Shown here: positions 8,086 to 17,270 of the stretch, in pieces
Numbering within the stretch: position 1 is the stretch's first letter
How the letters are laid out: each line of letters begins with the position of its first letter
Assembly: GCF_023238445.1 (NCBI RefSeq)
Contig: NZ_CP096658.1
Location: 806,001 to 870,000, forward strand
Origin: Halorussus gelatinilyticus
Lineage (GTDB): Archaea > Halobacteriota > Halobacteria > Halobacteriales > Haladaptataceae
Length of the DNA stretch: 64,000 bases
Reading direction: 5' to 3'
Translations under genes and position numbers: made by a program
The notes under the pieces: generated by a model
The model's input: the letters and a program-made list of their open reading frames with translations, nothing else
Told to the model about the DNA's origin: nothing
The model's database searches: none

Positions 8086-9660
8086 TTATCTGTCCGTCAG
8101 CAGACTCCGCAGGATGTCGCCGTACGCCGGTCGCGTCACCAGTACGCCGATGAGCACGCCGAGGATGGTGATGATGGCGAAGCCCTGGAGGTCGCCCAGC
8201 GAGAGGACCGCCAGCGGACTCATGGCGATGATGGTCGTCGCGGCGGCCGCACCGATGACCCAGAACGCCTTCCGGAAGCGGCTCTGGAAGACGCGCGAGG
8301 ACGACACGTCGCCCTCGGACATCACCTCGTCGGCGATGATGATGAGGTCGTCCACCCCGGTCCCGATGACCGCGATGAACCCGGCGATGTGGCTGAGGTC
8401 CAGCGGGAGTTGAATCGCCGCGGCGAACCCGAGTAGGATGACGACCTCCGAGAGCGCCGTCACCAGCATCGGGGCCGCGACCTTCGGGTCGCCGTACCGG
8501 AGGAAGACGACGGCGCTGACCGCGCCGACCGCGACGAGACCGGTGATGAGCGAGTAGAGCTTGAACCGCTCGGCCAGACTCGGCGCAAGGAAGTACGACG
8601 TGCCCTCCTCCATATTGAGTGAGGCCGGGAGCGAACCCGCGTTCAGGTGAATCTGAAGCTGGCGGGCTTCCGACATGTTGGCCGTCTGCATGACGAAGCT
8701 TGGGCTCTGCGTGAACTTCTGTTGACGGAACGTCTGGGCGAGGTCCGGACTCATGCCTGCTGCATAGACGATTTCCCCGTCTACGACCGTATAGAGACAG
8801 TAACCGGGGTTATCGGGGGTTGCTCCGTAGCGACAATTACTGACGCCCTCGTTGGTGAAACCGAATTTCCGCATCGCGTTCGAGAAGTTCTGTGCCGCCT
8901 TGTCGTTCAGCGTGACCGGAACGTGCGTGCCGAGTTGCGGACTCTCCTGTGCGGTCCCGATACTCCTGAAGTCGCCCTGTGTGAGGAGCGGCGTCGTCTT
9001 CGTGACGGTCCCGTTGTTCGTCTGGACCGGGTAGGCGGCGACGACCTGCACCTGCCCGCGCTGGGTCACGAGTTCTTCGAGTTGGCTCCGGTTGGTGTTG
9101 GGCATCTCGATGACGACGAAGTGTTCGTTGCTCGCCGTCGTCACCTGTTGGACTTGCCCGCCCGAGAGGCCCGCCTCGGAGACCTTGTCCCGGAGGATGC
9201 GCACGATGGTGTTTCGGGTCTCGGCGGTGACGCCCTGCCGGACGGTCTGGTAGTCGTAGCCCGCCTGCTGGAGCGCGTTCCCGAAGGCCGACTCGGTGAC
9301 GTTGCCCGCGAAGACCTCGACGGTCGTGGTCTCGTTGGCCGCCTGCGCGAACCGAACGGTCACGTCGGCCGCGCTCACGCCCGAGAGGTTGCCGGCGACG
9401 CGACTCTCGACCGTAGTGGCGTCGGTTCCGCGGGGCACGTCCACGCCTTCCGCGGTCAGGCCGTCGACGGGCGCGCGGATGCGGGTGCCGCCCGAGAGTT
9501 CGAGACCGAACTTCAGGTTGGTCGGCGTGTCGGCCGCCGTCTCGTTGACGAACTCGTTACTCCCGCCGTCGCCGCCGACGCCGGGCGAGAAGAGCGCGAA
9601 CGTGCTGACGACGAGGAAGATGGCGAGGAGGATTACCCGCCAGTTGTCGCGGATGTCCAT
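8086..9660 (-). CDS. secD: Protein translocase subunit SecD
   Basis: SecD works with SecF at the membrane to help the Sec channel release and fold exported proteins, probably using the ion gradient. The 524-residue protein has an N-terminal membrane segment (about 8-27). A large extracytoplasmic domain follows with the conserved LKFGLELSGGTRI, and then a block of five hydrophobic segments (about 365-520) including IAGFIAVIGTGVDDLIIIAD. The start codon at 9660 overlaps the secF stop by one base (TAATG), so the two are translated as a pair. Confidence 0.96.
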   Translation of the reverse strand: MDIRDNWRVILLAIFLVVSTFALFSPGVGGDGGSNEFVNETAADTPTNLKFGLELSGGTRIRAPVDGLTAEGVDVPRGTDATTVESRVAGNLSGVSAADVTVRFAQAANETTTVEVFAGNVTESAFGNALQQAGYDYQTVRQGVTAETRNTIVRILRDKVSEAGLSGGQVQQVTTASNEHFVVIEMPNTNRSQLEELVTQRGQVQVVAAYPVQTNNGTVTKTTPLLTQGDFRSIGTAQESPQLGTHVPVTLNDKAAQNFSNAMRKFGFTNEGVSNCRYGATPDNPGYCLYTVVDGEIVYAAGMSPDLAQTFRQQKFTQSPSFVMQTANMSEARQLQIHLNAGSLPASLNMEEGTSYFLAPSLAERFKLYSLITGLVAVGAVSAVVFLRYGDPKVAAPMLVTALSEVVILLGFAAAIQLPLDLSHIAGFIAVIGTGVDDLIIIADEVMSEGDVSSSRVFQSRFRKAFWVIGAAAATTIIAMSPLAVLSLGDLQGFAIITILGVLIGVLVTRPAYGDILRSLLTDR

Positions 9661-10541
9661 TATCGGGTCACCCCCTCGTACTTGTACCAGCGAAGCAGGC
9701 TGAGGTTGAGCATGTAGGTGTTCATGAGGTCGGTCGCCAGTCCGAGGACGAGGACGATGCCGATGTCACGCAGGAGGTCGATGCCGAATATCCACGCGAC
9801 GACGGCCATGACGGCCATCGCCGACAGCGAGGTGACGGTCATCGTCACGCCGGTCCGCATCGCGCGGTGGGTGGACTCGTAGAAGTCACCCGACCGGCGC
9901 AGGATGTGGTTGTTCAGCAGGATGTCGGAGTCCACCGAGTACCCGATGAGCATCAGCAGCGCCGCGACCGTCCCGAGCGACAGCGGGATGCCCAGCAGGT
10001 TCATCAGCGCGACGGGAATCACGATGTCGCTGAACGCGGAGATGACCACCGCGATGGAGGGGACGAACGACCGGAACATCAGGAACACGAGGACGCTCAT
10101 CCCGACGAACGCGAGGCCGATGCCTAGTAGCGCGGTCTCTTGGGCGGACTTGCCGAAGCTAGCGGACGTTCCTTGGATGGACTTCACCATGTCCGCCGCC
10201 GACTGGCCTCGGACCGGTTGTAAGTTGTTTCTCGCCTGTTGGCCGATGTTGTCGGCCTCGGGCGGGAACGTCACGATGTAGGTGTCTTGGACTGTCTGAA
10301 CGGGCGTGACGGTCGCTTGGGTGTCGAACGCCGCGGGGATTTCGGAGGGCGGGGTCGAGGTCTGGACGCGTAGCTCCGTGCCACCAGTAAACTCCATGCC
10401 GAGCCGTACCGGTGCGCCGGTGAAGACGTACCACCCGACGATAACCAGCAGTGCGACGGCGAGAATCGCGAGGGGAATCGCCGCCAACTGCCGGTTGGTG
10501 TACTGGGTGTAGTCCACCTCCGGCACTTCGAACGCTACCAT
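9660..10541 (-). CDS. secF: Protein translocase subunit SecF
   Basis: The 293-residue partner of SecD starts at ATG 10541 (MVAFEVPEVDYTQYTNRQL). The open frame continues upstream to 11093, but that part is a shadow of the opposite-strand gene. Features are an N-terminal hydrophobic segment, the SecF motif GMEFTGGTELRVQ, an extracytoplasmic domain, and five membrane segments with LMLIGYSVDSDILLNNHILR. It is first in the secFD operon, whose promoter lies between this gene and the divergent gene at 10653. Confidence 0.96.
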   Translation of the reverse strand: MVAFEVPEVDYTQYTNRQLAAIPLAILAVALLVIVGWYVFTGAPVRLGMEFTGGTELRVQTSTPPSEIPAAFDTQATVTPVQTVQDTYIVTFPPEADNIGQQARNNLQPVRGQSAADMVKSIQGTSASFGKSAQETALLGIGLAFVGMSVLVFLMFRSFVPSIAVVISAFSDIVIPVALMNLLGIPLSLGTVAALLMLIGYSVDSDILLNNHILRRSGDFYESTHRAMRTGVTMTVTSLSAMAVMAVVAWIFGIDLLRDIGIVLVLGLATDLMNTYMLNLSLLRWYKYEGVTR

Positions 10542-10652
10542 ATGGATGAGGAATGTGAGACGGCCGTGAATAAGTGTTCTTATCGAGTTCCACCGCCCGC
10601 GACCGTTTCCGTGGGAAGAAGGCTCAAACGACTCGGGCACGTAGTCGGGTGT

Positions 10653-11078
10653 ATGGGGCGCAACAACGCCGACGACTCGACCGACGCCGACGAATCGTCC
10701 ACGTCGGACGACGGCACGTCGCCGACGCCGGGCGAGGACCTGAGCGACCGCCACGAGAACCTCGCGCCCGCCGAGCGCGTCGTGATTTCCTACCCCGAGG
10801 ACCTGAGCGACTGGGGACGATTTCAGGTCGAGAAGGACGCCTTCGCCGCGTACCTCCGGAAGACGAAGACCGACCGCGTCCGGCAGGGCGACGCGTGGGA
10901 GGAGTTCGTGGGCGTCGGGTGCTGTGGCAGTACGCTCGACGTGCCGCTCCGCGTCGAGGAGATAACCGGCGGCGAGACGCTCGGTTCCGACACGGCGGTC
11001 GAGTGGACGGTCAGGGAGGCCTGCGGAATTCGGGGCGGATGGCAGGTCCAGAGTCGGGGCGGCCCGAACGAAATCTGA
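10653..11078 (+). CDS. Conserved haloarchaeal protein of unknown function
   Basis: The preferred start is ATG 10653 (MGRNNADDSTDADESSTSDD), giving 141 residues. The longer frame from 10542 overlaps the divergent secF start. The first 35 residues are acidic, serine/threonine-rich and probably disordered. The folded part contains YPEDLSDWGRFQVEKDAF, then a cysteine pair in FVGVGCCGSTLDVPLRV, and a last block with EACGIRGGWQVQS. Three conserved-looking cysteines could bind metal. I do not recognise a named family. It faces away from secFD and may share its promoter region. Confidence 0.75.
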   Translation: MGRNNADDSTDADESSTSDDGTSPTPGEDLSDRHENLAPAERVVISYPEDLSDWGRFQVEKDAFAAYLRKTKTDRVRQGDAWEEFVGVGCCGSTLDVPLRVEEITGGETLGSDTAVEWTVREACGIRGGWQVQSRGGPNEI

Positions 11079-11281
11079 GACCGCGGACGGCATCGGGCCG
11101 CGTCCGAGCGATAGCTACCCGTCGCTGGCCGTACTGACGCTTCTAGGGCAATGTATCGACGCCTCCGGGGAAACGCACCGACGCCTACAGGCCGACCGTT
11201 CGGCCACGTAACGCGCGTTCGCGTCGGAAAAACTGGCGTCGGAGTGACGACCGGAAGTTCGTCGCGCGGTCGCCGAACCGT

Positions 11282-11785
11282 TTAGGTTCGTTGCTCGGTA
11301 CCGATTCCGGCCGGGGCGTCATCGGCGGTGAACGCGGCGTACCCGGCGAGGATACCGACGAGCGCGCCGACCGCGACGTCGTTCCAGAACAACAGGTCGG
11401 TCACTTCCCAGACGAACGCGCCGATAAGCACCCAGAGGCCGAGGAAACCGTTGATCGCGCTGGCCCAGTTGCCGGCCTCTAAGTCGTCGTCGCCCGATTC
11501 GTAGTAGCTGTACGCCGCGAGCGCGACGATGCCCGCGCCGACGATAAGGTCGCTCCAGAAGTCGGCACCGTCGGCTCCCCAGAAGAACGTCGGGACCACG
11601 AGGAGCCAGAGACCGAGGAGCGCGGTCACCGCCGACGCCCACTTTGCACCCCCATCGGAGTCGTCGCTGTCGTACGTCGTCTCGTCGTCGTACGTCGTCT
11701 CGTCGTCGTACGTCGTCTCGTCGTCGTAGGTCGCTTCGTCGTTGTACTCGTCGGTGTCGTAGTCGTCGTCGCGTTCCGTACTCAT
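11282..11785 (-). CDS. SPW-repeat membrane protein with repetitive acidic N-terminus
   Basis: The 167-residue protein has an extremely acidic N-terminal 47 residues built from a repeated six-residue unit (ETTYDD). Two copies of a two-helix membrane module follow: ASAVTALLGLWLLVVPTFFW and ASAINGFLGLWVLIGAFVW, each followed by FW-containing turns and a second helix. This matches the SPW repeat family of small four-helix membrane proteins, whose function is unknown. The start at ATG 11785 is preceded by a short purine-rich stretch. The acidic tail faces the cytoplasm if the usual topology holds. Confidence 0.85.
   Translation of the reverse strand: MSTERDDDYDTDEYNDEATYDDETTYDDETTYDDETTYDSDDSDGGAKWASAVTALLGLWLLVVPTFFWGADGADFWSDLIVGAGIVALAAYSYYESGDDDLEAGNWASAINGFLGLWVLIGAFVWEVTDLLFWNDVAVGALVGILAGYAAFTADDAPAGIGTEQRT
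11672..11743. repeat. 18-bp tandem repeat inside the SPW-repeat gene
   Basis: The unit gtacgtcgtctcgtcgtc occurs at 11672-11689, 11690-11707 and 11708-11725 with no mismatch. A degraded fourth copy (gtaggtcgcttcgtcgtt) lies at 11726-11743. The period is a multiple of three, so copy-number change would lengthen or shorten the acidic tail without breaking the frame. Confidence 0.9.
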
Positions 11786-11892
11786 CCTGTCTCTCCCCCA
11801 ACTAGTCGGAGTGGCCTCACGACAACAAGACTTGGGGCCTAGAACGAGCTGCGTTCGATGGAAACTGGCAACTCACGCGACGAGGAGGACGC

Positions 11893-12366
11893 TTACGGCA
11901 TGTACCGGACGCTGACGACGCCGTCCTCGGCGCGGACCTCGACGCGGGAGACGCCGAGTCGGGCCGCCCGCGAGAGCGTGCCCTCGTCGTCCAGCACGTC
12001 TGTCGCGGCCTCCTCCGTATCCTCGGGCGGCACCGTGAGGACGTGAATCTCGCCGTCGCCGGCGCGCTCGGTCCGGGCGATTTCGCCCACGTCCTGCTCG
12101 GCCGCGAGGTCCTGCTCTTGGGTGGTCGGCGGCTCTTCGCTCCGCTCGGTCGAGAGGCCCCGGCGCTCCTCGACCTCCACGACCGACCACGTGAGGTTCA
12201 TCGGCGGGTCGGGCGCGACGGTGGCTTCGACGGCGTCGGTCTCCTCGACGCCGGGATTCGAGGAGAGGGTGTGGACCTGTCCGTCGTGTACGTCCTTCAG
12301 CACGGCCGAGTCGCCCTCGGCGTGCGTGACGAGGAAGGTACTCGTCTTCTCGTCGGAGTCGCTCAT
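11893..12366 (-). CDS. DUF5812 family protein
   Basis: The 157-residue protein starts at ATG 12366 (MSDSDEKTSTFLVTHAEGDS). The strings LKDVHDGQVHTLSSNPG, PPMNLTWSVVEVEERR and AGDGEIHVLTVPPE match the haloarchaeal DUF5812 pattern I know. The fold looks beta-rich at the start, with an alpha/beta end (RLGVSRVEVRAEDGVVSVRY). It is a soluble cytoplasmic protein without known function. The long upstream extension in frame is low-complexity and is left out. It sits alone between two convergent or divergent neighbours. Confidence 0.85.
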   Translation of the reverse strand: MSDSDEKTSTFLVTHAEGDSAVLKDVHDGQVHTLSSNPGVEETDAVEATVAPDPPMNLTWSVVEVEERRGLSTERSEEPPTTQEQDLAAEQDVGEIARTERAGDGEIHVLTVPPEDTEEAATDVLDDEGTLSRAARLGVSRVEVRAEDGVVSVRYMP

Positions 12367-12709
12367 GAGTCGAGTTAGGGAGCCCCGGCTTTTCTCCGTT
12401 GCGTTTGCAATACGGGGTGTTTGGTCTGGACGGCTCTGTCGAAACCCTATCGGTGATACGTTCCCTCTCGTCTCCGGGACCGCGTTGATGGGTCTCGTGC
12501 TGATAGGCGGAGGTGTTGGCTTCGGTCTGAAGCGGTATAGAGTGAGATGAAACGGACGTTCCGCGTCGGCGGAGAGACACCGATGCCACCTGAAGGGATT
12601 ATCCCGCTCGACCACCGAGAACCCGTATGGAGTGGTGCGACCAGCCAACGGGACCGTTCGAGAGCGAGGGTACGAAGGCTCGGAACAGACGCTCGAAGGA
12701 GGAAGCGGT
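12367..12709. other. 343-base gap upstream of rnhA
   Basis: I see no firm gene. A 61-codon plus-strand frame (12365-12550) ends in a hydrophobic helix (ALMGLVLIGGGVGFGL) followed by basic residues, but its ATG overlaps the DUF5812 start codon and the rest is arginine-rich shadow-like sequence. Promoters for DUF5812 (left) and rnhA (right) must be here. An AGGAGG ribosome-binding-type stretch at 12697-12702 precedes the rnhA GTG. Confidence 0.5.
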
Positions 12710-13363
12710 GTGACCGACGACCGCCTCCCGACCGAACACCTCTCGCCGCTCGCCACGCTCGTCGACGAGGTACTCGCGGGCGTCGGCTACGAAGTGGCGG
12801 CCGCCACCGACGCCATCGACGACGCCGTCCCCGGCCACGGCGGTCTCTTCGACCCCGCGACCACCCCCGACGAGTTGCGTCCCGCGCTCGAACGCCTGCT
12901 GGCGTCGGGACTCACCCGGCCACCCGTCCCCGAACCGACGAGCGACGCGTTCGTGCTCTACGTAGACGGCAGTTCGCGCGGCAACCCCGGCCCCGCAGGT
13001 GCGGGCGCCGTCGTCATGGACGCTGCGGAGGAGGAACTCGCCCGTCTGGGCCGACCCGTCGGCTCGCGGACGGGGAACAACACCGCCGAGTACGTCGCCC
13101 TCCAGCTCGGACTCTCCGAACTGGTGGCGCGCTACGAGCCGCGCAGGCTGGAAGTGCGCATCGATTCGATGACGGTCATCCGAGACGTCTGGGGTGGCGA
13201 CGACCCGACGGAACCGGGCGTCGAGACGTACAGCGAGGCCGTCACGGAGACACTGTCGAGCATCCCGGACCACCGGTACACGCATCTGGCCGACAGCGAC
13301 CCGAACCCCGCCGACGCACTGGCGACCGTGGGAGCCGATATCGCGAGTTTCGGACCCGGATAG
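12710..13363 (+). CDS. rnhA: Ribonuclease HI, archaeal type
   Basis: RNase HI removes RNA from RNA/DNA hybrids. With the GTG start at 12710, chosen because AGGAGG lies 7 bases upstream, the protein has 217 residues. Residues 1-75 form an N-terminal extension of the kind seen in haloarchaeal RNase HI. The catalytic domain then shows YVDGSSRGNPGPAGAGAVV (D86), TGNNTAEYVAL (E127), VRIDSMTVI (D152) and DSDPNPADALA (D202), a full set of four acidic residues. A second RNase H (rnhB) lies 6 kb away, so the window holds both types. Confidence 0.93.
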   Translation: MTDDRLPTEHLSPLATLVDEVLAGVGYEVAAATDAIDDAVPGHGGLFDPATTPDELRPALERLLASGLTRPPVPEPTSDAFVLYVDGSSRGNPGPAGAGAVVMDAAEEELARLGRPVGSRTGNNTAEYVALQLGLSELVARYEPRRLEVRIDSMTVIRDVWGGDDPTEPGVETYSEAVTETLSSIPDHRYTHLADSDPNPADALATVGADIASFGPG

Positions 13364-13433
13364 TGAATCTCCGCCGCTTACGGTTCGAAGCTAACAGGAG
13401 CAGGTATTCGTTGCCGCACACGTCTCGTTCGCA

Positions 13434-13952
13434 TTACCGCGCGAACCGATGCACGGCGAGGATGAGCGCCGCCGCGACTAACGGCGGTGCGACGGCGTAC
13501 GCGGCGGGAAGCGAGTAGAGGAACTCCACGACTGGCGCGAGGAGCGCGGGCGGCGTCTCGCGCTGGTCGGGCGGCGCGGAGACCAGCAGCGAGGCGTACA
13601 GCGACAGGACGAACAGGTAGCCAGCGAGTGCGAGCGACACGTCAGCGCGGGCGCTCGCCGTCCCGCGGTCGTGTCGCCGCCCGGCCGAGACCACGGGCGC
13701 GACCAACGCGACCAACAGCAGGACGCCGCCGACGACGAGGAACGCCCGCGAGAAGGTGGCGAGTTCCGACTGGCCGGCGGTCTGGAACACCCAGACCGGG
13801 AAGGCGAGCAGGAGCAGGACCGCGAGTAACCCGCCTAACAGCGCGCTGACGAGGACGTACGACTTGAGGAGCCGCGACTCGGTGTGGGCGAACGCGCTCC
13901 GGAACGCGCCGACGACGACGCTCCGGGACCCGTCGGCGGTCGAATCCGACAT
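13434..13952 (-). CDS. Haloarchaeal membrane protein, unknown function
   Basis: The 172-residue protein starts at ATG 13952 (MSDSTADGSRSVVVGAFRSA) and has four hydrophobic segments at about 31-55, 66-88, 104-122 and 138-165. The loop between the second and third is basic (SAGRRHDRG). No catalytic motif is visible. Start choice drops nine residues (MAAVAKGRT) that precede a better ATG. It is convergent with rnhA. No family name is offered. Confidence 0.75.
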   Translation of the reverse strand: MSDSTADGSRSVVVGAFRSAFAHTESRLLKSYVLVSALLGGLLAVLLLLAFPVWVFQTAGQSELATFSRAFLVVGGVLLLVALVAPVVSAGRRHDRGTASARADVSLALAGYLFVLSLYASLLVSAPPDQRETPPALLAPVVEFLYSLPAAYAVAPPLVAAALILAVHRFAR

Positions 13953-14039
13953 CGTTCGCCCCTTAGCAACGGCCGCCAATAAGCCGTGCGATGCCGTCGT
14001 CGGCGTTCGAGTCAGTTGCCCCCGGCATCGCCGTTCGCG

Positions 14040-14807
14040 TCAATTGTCGTCGTCGCCACAGCCGCCGGTCCGGATTTGGATTGGTTCGTCTAGTTCGAGC
14101 GAGATGCGCTCGGAGAGGCTCGCGGACCCCGAGAGAAACTGCCAATCGGTTATCCTCCCCTCGTAGTGGTCGCCGTAGAGCGCGGCCGCCTCGTTGAACG
14201 CTGGTTGGACGGTCACGGAGAACTCCTCGCCGAGACCGCGGAACGCGCCGCCGTCGGTGCCGGAGGTGCCCCACGTCCAGTCGATGCGGTGGTCGTCGCC
14301 CTCGGTCGCCCACTGGTCGTAGTTCGTCTCGGCGATGTCGCCGGTCTCGGGGTCCGGGTAGAGGTCGTCTTTGACCACCCACTCGCCGTCGGTCGGCATG
14401 TCGTACAACTGGAACGTCACCGCGCCGGCGTCCGGGTTGCCGACGCTCCCGTGAACGAAGACCAGACTCGTCCCCTTGGGTCCCTGATAGAGGAACGCGA
14501 TGCTGGTGTGTTCGCGCTGGAGGTTTCGCGTCCCCGCGGAGGCGTAGGTCACGCTCCCGTCGCCGACCGCGCCGTTTTCGTCCATCACTCGCTCGGCGGG
14601 CAGGTGGTACTCGTAGAACGTCTCGACCGGCAACTGGCTACGGAGCGGCCGAATCGGGACGCACCGCTCGCCCTGCACGAGGACGCACTGAGAGTCGTCC
14701 TGCGTCGCCCCCGCGCCGCGCGCCGCGGACGACCCGACTCCGAGTCCGCCGCCGACGGCGGCCAACAGCGACCGCCGAGTCGTCGTCACGCTGGTGTTCT
14801 CGTCCAT
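14040..14807 (-). CDS. Tat-exported protein, unknown function
   Basis: The 255-residue protein begins at ATG 14807 with a Tat signal (TTTRRSLLAAVGGGLGVG, about 9-26) and a likely cleavage near ARGAGA. The mature part has a cysteine pair in SQCVLVQGERCVPIRPL, a beta-rich body (HTSIAFLYQGPKGTSLVFVH) and ends with two further cysteine/glycine residues (TGGCGDDDN). No catalytic motif is recognised. It is probably a secreted or cell-surface beta protein. An upstream ATG at 14894 would put 29 residues before the Tat signal and is rejected. It is divergent from pgi. Confidence 0.8.
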   Translation of the reverse strand: MDENTSVTTTRRSLLAAVGGGLGVGSSAARGAGATQDDSQCVLVQGERCVPIRPLRSQLPVETFYEYHLPAERVMDENGAVGDGSVTYASAGTRNLQREHTSIAFLYQGPKGTSLVFVHGSVGNPDAGAVTFQLYDMPTDGEWVVKDDLYPDPETGDIAETNYDQWATEGDDHRIDWTWGTSGTDGGAFRGLGEEFSVTVQPAFNEAAALYGDHYEGRITDWQFLSGSASLSERISLELDEPIQIRTGGCGDDDN

Positions 14808-14982
14808 CTCTCGTTCGGCCACGGGAAGGGTGAATTTTGTTATCCGGTCGTTACTTCCGTTCCCCTCAGCCGGGAAATTAATCTGCGGTGACAAGTCGAG
14901 GCGGAGCGAGGTAGTTCGCTCCCGGCGGACCGGACCAGACCGGACCGGCCCATTTTTGGTCCGCGCCGTCGCCGTCTACGGC

Positions 14983-16275
14983 ATGCGCGTAGACCTCGGT
15001 AACGCACTGTCGGAAGTCGCCGACCCCGGACTCTCCCGCACGGGACTCGACGAGTTGGACGAGCGAGTCGCCGACGCCCACGAGCGCATCGAGCGCGGCA
15101 GGGCGAACGCCGACCACGGCTACGCCGCGTTGAACCTCCCCGAGACCGCGAACCCCGACGAGATTCGGGCCGCGGTCGAACCCTTCGCCGACGCCGAGGC
15201 GGTCCTGACCGTCGGCATCGGCGGGTCGGCCCTCGGTGCGGCCACGCTCGCTCGCGGTCTGCCCTCAGAGACGGACGCCTACTTCCTCGACAACGTGGAC
15301 CCCGAACACGTCTCGCGCCTGCTCGACTCCCTGCCCCTCGATTCGACCGCGGTCAACGTCGTCTCGCGCTCGGGCACGACCGCCGAGACGCTGGCCAACT
15401 TCCTCGTCGTGCGCGAGGAGATGGAGCGGGCGGGCGTCGATTGGACCGACCGGACCTTCGTCACGACCGGCGACGAGGGCAACCTCCGCCGCCTCGCGGA
15501 GAAGGAGGATCTGCCCGCGCTCGACGTGCCCGACGGCGTGCCCGGTCGCTTCTCGGTCCTCTCGACGGTCGGTCTCGCCTGCGCCGCGATTCAGGGCCAC
15601 GACCTCGACGCGATTCTCCGAGGAGCGAGCGACGAGGCCGACCGCCTCGCGGGGTCGCTGTACGACTCGCCGGCCTACGCCTACGGCGCGGTGGCCTACG
15701 CCCTCGAAGAGCGCGGCGCGGCGGTCAACGCGATGATGCCCTACGCCGAATCCCTCGAAACCTTCGCCGAGTGGTTCGCCCAGTTGTGGGCCGAGAGCCT
15801 CGGCAAGGACGGCCGGGGCCAGACCCCCGCCCGCGCGCTCGGCGCGACCGACCAGCACTCCCAACTCCAACTCTACCGCGCGGGCCCCCGCGACAAACTC
15901 GTCACGCTCGTTCGCCCGGAGACGCGCGCCGACCGCGCGATTCCCACGACCGACTTAGACGGCCTCTCGTACCTCGGCGGCTCGTCGCTCGGCGACCTGC
16001 TCGACGCCGAGTTCGAGGCGACCGAGGCCAGCCTCGCGGCCGCGGGCCAGCCGAACGTTCGGGTCGAAATCGACCGCGTGGACGAGGAGAGCCTCGGCGA
16101 ACTCCTCTACGGCATGGAGGCCGCCTGCGTCGTCTACGGCGAACTCGCCGAGGTCTCGACGTTCACGCAACCCGCCGTCGAGTGGGGTAAAAAGGCCGCC
16201 CGCGGACTGCTGGGCGGCGGCGACTTCGAGGAGGCCGACGCCGTGGCCGAGAAGACGACGCTGACCGTCGAGTAG
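14983..16275 (+). CDS. pgi: Glucose-6-phosphate isomerase
   Basis: The enzyme interconverts glucose-6-phosphate and fructose-6-phosphate in gluconeogenesis and glycolysis. The 430-residue protein from ATG 14983 (MRVDLGNALSEVADPG) shows VGIGGSALGAATLARG for sugar-phosphate binding and VVSRSGTTAETLANF of the SIS fold. It also has PGRFSVLSTVGL and GATDQHSQLQLYRAG with the conserved histidine and glutamine. It belongs to the bacterial-type PGI superfamily used by haloarchaea. The earlier in-frame start at 14794 overlaps the divergent Tat gene and is not used. Confidence 0.95.
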   Translation: MRVDLGNALSEVADPGLSRTGLDELDERVADAHERIERGRANADHGYAALNLPETANPDEIRAAVEPFADAEAVLTVGIGGSALGAATLARGLPSETDAYFLDNVDPEHVSRLLDSLPLDSTAVNVVSRSGTTAETLANFLVVREEMERAGVDWTDRTFVTTGDEGNLRRLAEKEDLPALDVPDGVPGRFSVLSTVGLACAAIQGHDLDAILRGASDEADRLAGSLYDSPAYAYGAVAYALEERGAAVNAMMPYAESLETFAEWFAQLWAESLGKDGRGQTPARALGATDQHSQLQLYRAGPRDKLVTLVRPETRADRAIPTTDLDGLSYLGGSSLGDLLDAEFEATEASLAAAGQPNVRVEIDRVDEESLGELLYGMEAACVVYGELAEVSTFTQPAVEWGKKAARGLLGGGDFEEADAVAEKTTLTVE

Positions 16276-16316
16276 GTCGGCTTCTATCACGGAACGCAGC
16301 GGGAAAAGAACAGAAG

Positions 16317-16321
16317 TTTTT
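16317..16321 (+). terminator. T-tract after pgi
   Basis: Five thymines (gaagtttttgac) lie 41 bases after the pgi stop and before the next gene's start region. It fits a short archaeal terminator; inferred. Confidence 0.35.
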
Positions 16322-16355
16322 GACAACCATCTAACTACAGTCGGGAGAACGTATC

Positions 16356-17270
16356 GTGTTCGACACAGCCCTCCACCGGCAGGTAGTCCTCGCCGCGCTG
16401 GTCGCCCTCGCGGGCGTCGCTGGCGCGGCCGCGGGCGCATCCGCGGCGGCAGACGACGTATCGGCGCACTCGGTACAGCAACTCGACTCGTCAGTCGCAC
16501 AGACCGACGAAACCAATCAGAGCGAGAACGTCACGGCGTCGTTCGTCCACGACGGCGAGAAACTCGACATAAGCCCTATCAGCGAACAGAACGTCACCAC
16601 TCGAACGAACGCGGCCGCCGGGACGACGCTTAATCTCGTATTGCGAAAGAACGGTAGCTTCGTCGACCAGCGTGAGGCAACAGTCTCGAAGAACGGTACC
16701 GCGACAGTCTCCATCTACTCTCAAAATCTCCGCCTGAGACCGCACTCCGAGATATCGCTCGTCGTTCGCTACGACGGCCGGACTCTCGCCGAGACGACCG
16801 GGGTCGTGAAAGAGACCTCCGTCGAGTTCGTTCACGACGGCGAGCGCCTCGTGCTCGAAAACACTGCAAACCAGACCGTCAAACTACGGACCGACGCCGA
16901 ACCGGGCGAGAAGGTAGTAGTCAAGATAGAGGGCGAATCGTTCGGCATAATGACTCCGGAGGTCGTCGCGGCGGACGGAACTGCCAACGCAACGTTCGAC
17001 CTGAGCGACGTGCCGTCCGGGACCGAAGTCAACCTCACCCTCCAATCCAGTTCGAAGGTGACCGAAGGTGTAATCCTGAACGAGTCGGCGATGGCGACCG
17101 AGACGACGACGGACGCGCCGACCGAGACGACCACCGACGATACAGCAACGACCACCGACGAAATCGAAACGACCACGCAGGGCGACAACGAGTCCGGCAT
17201 CCCCGGATTCGGCGTCCCGGTAGCGCTCCTCGCGTTGGTCGCCGGCGTCGCGCACGCGCGGCGCGCCTGA
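16356..17270 (+). CDS. Secreted surface protein with PGF-CTERM anchor
   Basis: The 304-residue protein starts at GTG 16356 and has a hydrophobic signal peptide (about 9-30, VVLAALVALAGVAGAAAGAS). Two beta-rich repeats each begin VxFVHDGExL (around 63 and 150). A threonine-rich linker (about 247-278, typically O-glycosylated) follows, then the tail SGIPGFGVPVALLALVAG. That PGF motif plus hydrophobic helix plus basic end is the archaeosortase (PGF-CTERM) sorting signal. The protein is probably cut and lipid-anchored at the cell surface. The repeats resemble haloarchaeal BGTF/DUF7827 surface domains. The ligand is unknown. Confidence 0.85.
   Translation: MFDTALHRQVVLAALVALAGVAGAAAGASAAADDVSAHSVQQLDSSVAQTDETNQSENVTASFVHDGEKLDISPISEQNVTTRTNAAAGTTLNLVLRKNGSFVDQREATVSKNGTATVSIYSQNLRLRPHSEISLVVRYDGRTLAETTGVVKETSVEFVHDGERLVLENTANQTVKLRTDAEPGEKVVVKIEGESFGIMTPEVVAADGTANATFDLSDVPSGTEVNLTLQSSSKVTEGVILNESAMATETTTDAPTETTTDDTATTTDEIETTTQGDNESGIPGFGVPVALLALVAGVAHARRA

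Noticed and set aside
9660-11093. SecF extended to 477 residues
   Set aside because: The upstream extension lies antisense to the gene at 10653 and has no SecF-like sequence. The ATG at 10541 gives the normal N-terminus.
12365-12550. A 61-codon frame ending in a membrane-like helix upstream of rnhA
   Set aside because: Its ATG overlaps the DUF5812 start codon on the other strand, the first half is basic and shadow-like, and no clear promoter supports it. It is noted in the gap entry.
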